From NCBI GenBank assembly GCA_003024985.2, contig PXIH01S0027014.1: DNA of 14,132 bases. One strand, 5' to 3'. The notes beneath the pieces were generated by a model. It saw only the letters and a program-made list of their open reading frames with translations, was not told the DNA's origin and searched no databases. Within the stretch, counting starts at the first letter, position 1; each line of letters opens with the position of its first letter. The DNA is from Euperipatoides rowelli. Taxonomy: Eukaryota > Onychophora > Udeonychophora > Euonychophora > Peripatopsidae. Positions 9,481-14,132 of the stretch are shown here, piece after piece. The translations under genes and the position numbers were made by a program.

Positions 9481-9779
9481 GTCTGGGATGTATTCAAACT
9501 GTCTAAACTATGTCAAATAGCTGAGAATCTATAGAGCTTTCCAGCAACATCAGCAGTTTCTGAGAAGGAATTGGTTCACTTGGTGTTTTATTCATTCCAA
9601 AGATAGGAACCATCTTACCAGAAAACATGCTGGTAAATTAGTTTATATTAATCAGAACTTCCATGTGAACAAATCTCAGCCAACAATCACTATCTTCACA
9701 TAATGATGACAGAGAAGGAGAAACAGAGTCTGAAAGTGATAAAGCAGACCAAGATGCTTCAGAATCAGAAATGCCTTAG
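9481..9779 (+). pseudogene. hAT transposase C-terminal (dimerisation) domain, frameshifted relic
   Basis: Three reading frames together give the hAT C-terminal signature. Frame one reads DVFKLSKLCQIAENL, a stop, then SFPATSAVSEKE (PATSA at 9541-9555). A second frame continues KDRNHLTRKHAGKLVYINQNF (9599-9661). A third frame gives an acidic tail, NDDREGETESESDKADQD, and ends at TAG (9777-9779). This follows the family layout of L-x-x-LA-x-x-x-L-x-x-PATSA-x-SE, then a K-x-RN-x-L ... KL-x-x-I/L-N block. At least two frameshifts and a stop make it dead. It lies inside the carbonic anhydrase intron on the opposite strand, so it is unrelated to that gene. Sequence from about 9160 upwards may be more of the same element, but I could not recognise transposase motifs there. 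Confidence 0.75.
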
Positions 9780-9889
9780 ACTGGGCAGTGGTTGAAAATG
9801 AGCCCAATTTGAAGATTCTGTGCTGAAGGAAGTTTGAAGACTCTTTCTTCTGATAGCACTAGTCAGAGGTGGTAGGTTTTGTAAATGTA

Positions 9890-9993
9890 GGGGGGGGGGG
9901 GGCAAGCAGTTTCAGCTAGGGGTTTTGTGGGCACTGTACTCCCCCAAATGGGTTCAAGGGTGAGCCCAGGTTGGAAAATTGGGGGGGGGGGGG
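9890..9993 (+). repeat. G-rich segment with two 13-base G runs
   Basis: G13 occurs at 9890-9902 and again at 9981-9993. Several shorter G3-G4 runs and one C5 run lie between them. The region stands out sharply from the AT-rich background and could form G-quadruplexes on the plus strand. A CAGAGGTGGTAGG sequence at 9864 resembles the CAGTGGCGTAG type of transposon end, but no partner end was found. Confidence 0.8.
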
Positions 9994-10803
9994 AAGTCCC
10001 CTTAAGTTGAATTTGTTTTTTTTTATTGAAATTAATATTTGTGCATATTGTGAATAGTTGTGGAAGCGGGTACTCAATAGTAACACTTGCACACAGAGTT
10101 TTCAAATTTAACAGATTTTGATAACATTTAACTAATGGGGTGAACCTGACCATTGTTTTTCAGAAACATTGTCATGGTTTAATTTTTAATTATTTTGTAA
10201 GAAAATACCTTAAATTTAATATTCCATGCAAGAAAAATAATTTTGCAGCACCAATTATTATTTAAATCATATTAATTTATATGTTGGTAGTTGCCTGAGG
10301 AAGCGGTTTTGTTTCCAAAATTGCCACCATTACATGCATCAACTGTTTATGTTGTACAAGTTCTTAGTGAGTCTGGATGTTATTTAAAGTGTTTACTTCA
10401 AGATTCATCTGAGAATTTGTTTGAAACAGTTTTATTTTATATAGTATTTAACATGCAAAAACAGAGTGAGCTTTAATTGTCCTGCCCCTGACAAAAATAT
10501 ACAAAAGTTTTTGTAGAGAGATAATGGTTTTGAGGTTAAGTGTACAGTTGGGTAGAAGTAAACATTTGCTTAAGTTCATTACCTCTAAAAATCATTAATT
10601 GAATTACTGTATAATATGTTCCATTAGAGGGATTTTATCCTTTTTTAAACTGTCCCACTAGTGACAAATTGTGAGATCAACAGTTTTAGAACCTCCAAAG
10701 ACTAAATTTATTGTCATGAAAGAGGTTTGGCTTTTTATTAATTCCTGGAAGTTAAATCTAAAATCATTGCCATAGTTAATGAATTATCAGTAGGGGAGAG
10801 GGT
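9994..10803. other. Intronic DNA with no recognised element
   Basis: It contains one plus-strand open frame of 61 codons at 10291-10476 whose product I do not recognise and which lacks supporting splice or start context. Otherwise AT-rich. Confidence 0.5.
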
Positions 10804-10821
10804 GGTTAGTGTGGACAACCC

Positions 10822-10892
10822 AGAGATGGTCCCCGAACAGTTCCAATGTCTGAAAAAAAAAAGAAGCAGACATTGGAACTGTTCCCATCTCT
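10822..10892. repeat. Strong inverted-repeat hairpin
   Basis: GAACAGTTCCAATGTCTG (10835-10852) is exactly complementary to 10867-10884, with a 14-base A-rich loop. The stem continues as AGAGATGG (10822-10829) with 10885-10892 after a one-sided 5-base bulge (TCCCC). The paired length is 26 bp. It lies inside the carbonic anhydrase intron. Confidence 0.85.
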
Positions 10893-11280
10893 TATTTGTA
10901 GTTTGATGTTGCTAGCTTATGTTGTTATTCAGTTAGTCAGTAGTACGATTTGAGTCCCCAAAAGTAAATTCTCTAAAAGATTTTTGTTTTCTATATTTGA
11001 TTTTTTTTATACTTAATATCAGTTTACAAAGAAATGGGGCTATATTGTGTAAACTACAAATAATTTAATTTATCTATGAAAATGTGGCTTAATCTGAAAT
11101 ATATGTCTAAAACATATGCTGGGGCTAATTTGGACAGATGTAGATGGGGTTAGTGTGAATATGTCCATATTAGCACTATAGCCTAGATTACATTTTATAC
11201 TAGGGTAGGTTTAGCTAATTTAACAAAAAAAAATCCTAGTGTCGTAATTTTGATTTATTTTATAAAATTTGTGCCAACTG

Positions 11281-12776
11281 CAGTGGCGTAGACAGATACA
11301 GACATAATCGGCCTAGGCATTGTCGAATTATAATAATGTCCGGGCTAGAAACAAAAGTATTAGTCTTTTTCTAATTATCTAAAGCTCTGTCAGTCAAAGA
11401 CAAAAATAACTAATCAAATCTGTTTCTAATCCTTGGTTTATTCAAATCATTTTCAAATAATAAATAATTTTTAAACTCTAGAGTGTCCACACTGATTGTA
11501 TTAGCCTAAAACATTCGTTCGGAAACAAGGGGTTAAACCGTTAAAAAAAAAAATTAACTTTCTAATAAACTTATTAGCATTTTCTTTCCTAAACATTTAA
11601 TGTTTACATGTAAAATAAAAAAATCATTGATTAATATAAAACTTGAGATAATCATTTTTAAAAAAAAATTCACAGAGAGTTAGAAGTCATGAGTCACACA
11701 GGCTTGATACAAAAACAATAGATGAGCGCGATGTACAGTTTTTCACAGGAACCTTGCAGACTTCTCATCGGCAATTGTCTTTTTGTTTAATATGTTTACT
11801 TACGGCAGTTTTTTTTTAACAAGGTATTGTCTTTAAGTGAGTTTTCATTTTGCTTTATTCTCAGGTTTTTTTTTTTTTCATTTTTAATTGATATTTTAAA
11901 ATAAAACAAATTATAAATTTAGAAATCATTATTAGATAACTTGTTTTTATGAATTTTTTAGTGTCTAAAACTGTTCTGTTTAAAATATACTTGGAAAATA
12001 AAAAAAAGACTAAAGAGAACAAATATACAGTACGTTGTACCCATTCAGAAATTTTTAAAATTGAGATTTGATTTGAACCATTTTAATGTTTTGGAATGAG
12101 TTTTAAGATGATAGGGACACAATCGTGGAATGATTTTTATTTTTTCCCCTTATTGAGAATAATTCAATTGTGAAGTAGAAATTTAAGATGATTTTTTTTT
12201 TTTAATTTTAAAGACAATTATTACAGCACTACCATTCTCTCTCGCCCTTCCTGAGCAGTTAAAATATGTTTTTTATAAAAATATAATACTGGTATATTTT
12301 AAGCATTATAATTGATAATCAATTATGCTGATGGGCATTGGGCCATTTGTCAAGCAACTATTTTGAAAACAGTTTATAAAAATTTAACAAATATTTTAAA
12401 AACGCTCTATAAATATTATTGATCAGTTAAATTTTCAATTCAATAAAAATCATTTTCACACTATAAACTTATGATCATAATTTTCAAATGGGAACAACAT
12501 ATTTTTACTTTTATTTCATCATTAATGATTCATATGATTTACACAAAACTTTTGAATTATTTTGAGATAAAAAACAAAATTCAGTTAGGCCTACAGGGTA
12601 TTTTAAAAAGATAATAAAAAAGTTTTGGCTTTCAGGGTCATGAGCCCTGGTCCCCATTCTTCCAGGCTTACAGTATTCCCTAAACTCCCATTTTGGTTAC
12701 TTTATCGGAACAAAATGTCACATCTTACCAGCTGGGCCTGTACCCTTGTAATAAAACGTGGCTGGCTATGCCACTG
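11281..12776. mobile_element. hAT-like non-autonomous element with CAGTGGCGTAG terminus
   Basis: The left end is CAGTGGCGTAGACAG. The right end on the minus strand reads CAGTGGCATAGCCAG, an inverted copy with two mismatches in 15. GTGCCAA occurs just outside both ends (11271-11277 and 12777-12783), which fits an approximately 8-bp hAT-type target-site duplication, with three extra bases (CTG) between the left duplication and the terminus. The interior is AT-rich, with a less AT-biased patch near 11690-11820, and contains no transposase that I can recognise. It lies in the carbonic anhydrase intron. Confidence 0.6.
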
Positions 12777-12784
12777 GTGCCAAG

Positions 12785-13398
12785 CATGTACTTAATTTAA
12801 AATAACTTTATTGAAATATTATTAACAAATGAAAGTAGTAGAATATTTATTTAGAGATTTTTTTTACAGCCATAAAAATGTCTGGGGAAGGAAAATTGAA
12901 AAGTTTGTTCTTTTATATCGTCAGGAAAAATAAATACTGTATGAAGTATAGGAACGTATCTCTTACATTTCAATATATTCCTATGGAAATTTAATACTCA
13001 AATTGAGATGTTTCAATTTGAATTGCGTATTTTAGGAACCAAACTACAACTGAAATGGAGGGTCTGTAAAATTTCAGCCCATGAGCCTCTTTGCTGTTTG
13101 CCTCCTTTCACCCCACCTCTTCCCTGCACCACATTGGATGCAAGGATGGCTGAAACATCACTGACTTAACTTTGATGCCTGCTAACACATATTTTTTGAT
13201 GTGTGTTAAACTCTTTTTTTCCCCCTAATTTTAATTCATTTCTTCCAAATTAATGGGTTTCAGATGGTAAAATTAGTGGTATTTTTTTTTTTTTTTTTTT
13301 TAAAAACCCTTGCTAAATATTAAATTATTGTTTGATAAGACTTAAAACTATAAACAATCAACAAAAGGCAATTTTTGTATTAATTTGTTAGTACTCAC
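12785..13398. other. Intronic DNA next to the penultimate exon
   Basis: It holds small hairpins (CAAATTGA/TCAATTTG near 12994-13020; TAACACA/TGTGTTA near 13183-13209), a C-rich patch near 13080-13150 and the T20 run. No coding signal other than the donor site at its right end. Confidence 0.5.
13282..13301. repeat. T20 homopolymer
   Basis: An unbroken run of 20 T lies near the donor-side end of the carbonic anhydrase intron (A20 in the gene's sense strand). No retroposon body is visible next to it. Confidence 0.9.
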
Positions 13399-13626
13399 CA
13401 TGGACAACTTATCCGTTATTCGAAACTTGTTCTCAGTATCTATATATGCTTCAAAAGTATGTTTACAACTTTCTCCATAAAAAGTTAAAGGCTTTGCCCA
13501 ATTATTATCTATTTCCAGCTGGCTAAATTTTACAATAGATGCCCGGCCATGACGGCATACCCATTTCTGGAGAGGAGTTGATGCATCATCCAGCTTATCC
13601 TTTAAATCATATAAGCAGTTTATAGC
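13399..13626 (-). CDS. Beta-carbonic anhydrase, penultimate coding exon (partial gene)
   Basis: This exon encodes 76 residues in one open frame, beginning AINCLYDLKDKLDD and ending ENKFRITDKLSM. It is flanked on the minus strand by a good acceptor (T-rich tract then AAG, ending at 13627) and a good donor (GTGAGT starting at 13398). The length is a multiple of three and both junctions are phase 0. Order and spacing fit the middle-to-C-terminal part of animal beta-carbonic anhydrases: a segment just after the zinc-binding GHSxCK loop, then the PL-x-W (here PLQKWVCRHG) helix, and the AYID-x-EN-x-F-x-I-x-DKLS stretch. These enzymes hydrate CO2 to bicarbonate with a zinc held by Cys-His-Cys; the animal forms are usually mitochondrial. 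The zinc ligands themselves would be upstream of this exon and are not in the window. Family recognition is from memory of the family pattern, without a database search. Confidence 0.9.
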
Positions 13627-14132
13627 CTTAAAAAGAAAAAAATAATAATTTTGTTGAAGAATTTAATTATTTTTTTAGTAATAAAGAAAATCTATTTGAA
13701 TTTGTGATTCGAATGGATTACAAATATTTTATAAATTATAACTATAAACCATGAAATTTAAATGTTAATAAATCATAAGAGGCCTATTTTATGTAATCCT
13801 ACCAAAGCTTAACTTTAAAACAGGTGAGCCTTATGCCAGTCAATTAATATTTGGACTTTATTATTTATCATGAATGATTCAAATCTCAATGATAATGGAT
13901 AATGCATTAGTGAGCATGAAATATGACAAAACAGAAACAACACATATTTAAAAAAAAAACAAAAAAAACTGTAAAATGTAGTTTGCAACATGAATTGAGA
14001 ATGTATGCAAGATTGGACTGTGAAGAAATTTCACCTTGGCAGAAAAGAATCCAACTGAACCATAATAAATGTTAACAGAGAAACAAACAAAGCAGGAGAG
14101 AGAAAGAAGAAATGTTGATGTGTATATATATA
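13627..14132 (-). other. 3' part of the upstream intron of the beta-carbonic anhydrase gene
   Basis: This stretch lies immediately 5' of the penultimate exon on the minus strand. It is AT-rich and has stops in all frames. I found no segment resembling the expected upstream exon (the zinc-site GHSxC region). It ends at the window edge in a purine-rich tract and a short TA run. The intron is therefore at least about 500 bp long. Confidence 0.6.

Larger units (their letters stand above)
8962..13398 (-). other. Last intron of the beta-carbonic anhydrase gene
   Basis: This is a GT-AG intron of 4437 bp. The donor is GTGAGT at 13398-13393 and the acceptor is a T-rich run plus AG at 8963-8962. It carries a decayed hAT transposase on the opposite strand, a hAT-like element, poly-G tracts and several inverted repeats. 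I found no nested host exon with good splice sites. Confidence 0.85.

Noticed and set aside
9863-10153. Minus-strand open frame with proline runs
   Set aside because: The proline runs are simply translations of the two G13 tracts; no other support.
10291-10476. Plus-strand open frame of 61 codons
   Set aside because: It has a fairly protein-like reading, but I see no family match, no ATG start and no flanking splice sites. Left as unassigned intron.
9857-10662. CACTAGT as a target-site duplication around the G-rich segment
   Set aside because: The 7-base match at 9857-9863 and 10656-10662 is nearly self-complementary, and no inverted terminus lies next to the second copy.
1-14132. CRISPR array, bacterial operon or phage genes
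   Set aside because: There are no regularly spaced repeats, ribosome binding sites or dense open frames; spliced exons and a SINE show that this is animal DNA.

Overview
This is an AT-rich, non-coding-dominated piece of an animal (metazoan) nuclear genome. Support: GT-AG introns, a tRNA-derived SINE, decayed cut-and-paste transposons (hAT and pogo types), poly-A/T tracts and microsatellites, and no operon-like packing of genes. The one host gene I can support is on the minus strand. Its last two coding exons (13399-13626 and 8761-8961) join in phase 0 and read as the C-terminal 142 residues of a metazoan beta-class carbonic anhydrase. As I recall, that family is present in many invertebrates and absent from vertebrates, so the source is probably an invertebrate. 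I cannot name the phylum. The catalytic N-terminal exons lie beyond base 14132.

Layout, left to right. Bases 1-1139 are AT-rich intergenic DNA. A complete tRNA-derived SINE with a perfect Pol III B box and a 10-bp target-site duplication sits at 1150-1311. Bases 1322-3393 are AT-rich with one neat hairpin at 2306-2351. Bases 3402-5036 look like a hAT-type element: short terminal inverted repeats, imperfect 8-bp flanking duplications, a decayed BED zinc finger on the minus strand, and a perfect 16-bp-arm palindrome at the right end. Bases 5045-7181 hold AT-rich DNA with no gene. Bases 7182-8716 are a pogo-like DNA transposon relic on the minus strand, with terminal inverted repeats and traces of both N-terminal DNA-binding domains. 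Its outer edge lies about 45 bp past the carbonic anhydrase stop codon at 8761.

The last carbonic anhydrase intron (8962-13398, about 4.4 kb) is itself a transposon dump. It holds a plus-strand hAT transposase C-terminus broken across three reading frames (9481-9779), two 13-base G runs, a strong inverted-repeat hairpin (10822-10892), a cluster of related GGACA-containing motifs, and a second hAT-like element with a CAGTGGCGTAG terminus and a GTGCCAA flanking duplication (11281-12776). Bases 13627-14132 are the 3' part of the next upstream intron.

Nothing here looks like a new multi-gene system. The points of most interest are the transposon abutting the carbonic anhydrase stop, the terminal palindrome of the hAT element, the SINE, and two hairpins of unknown nature.
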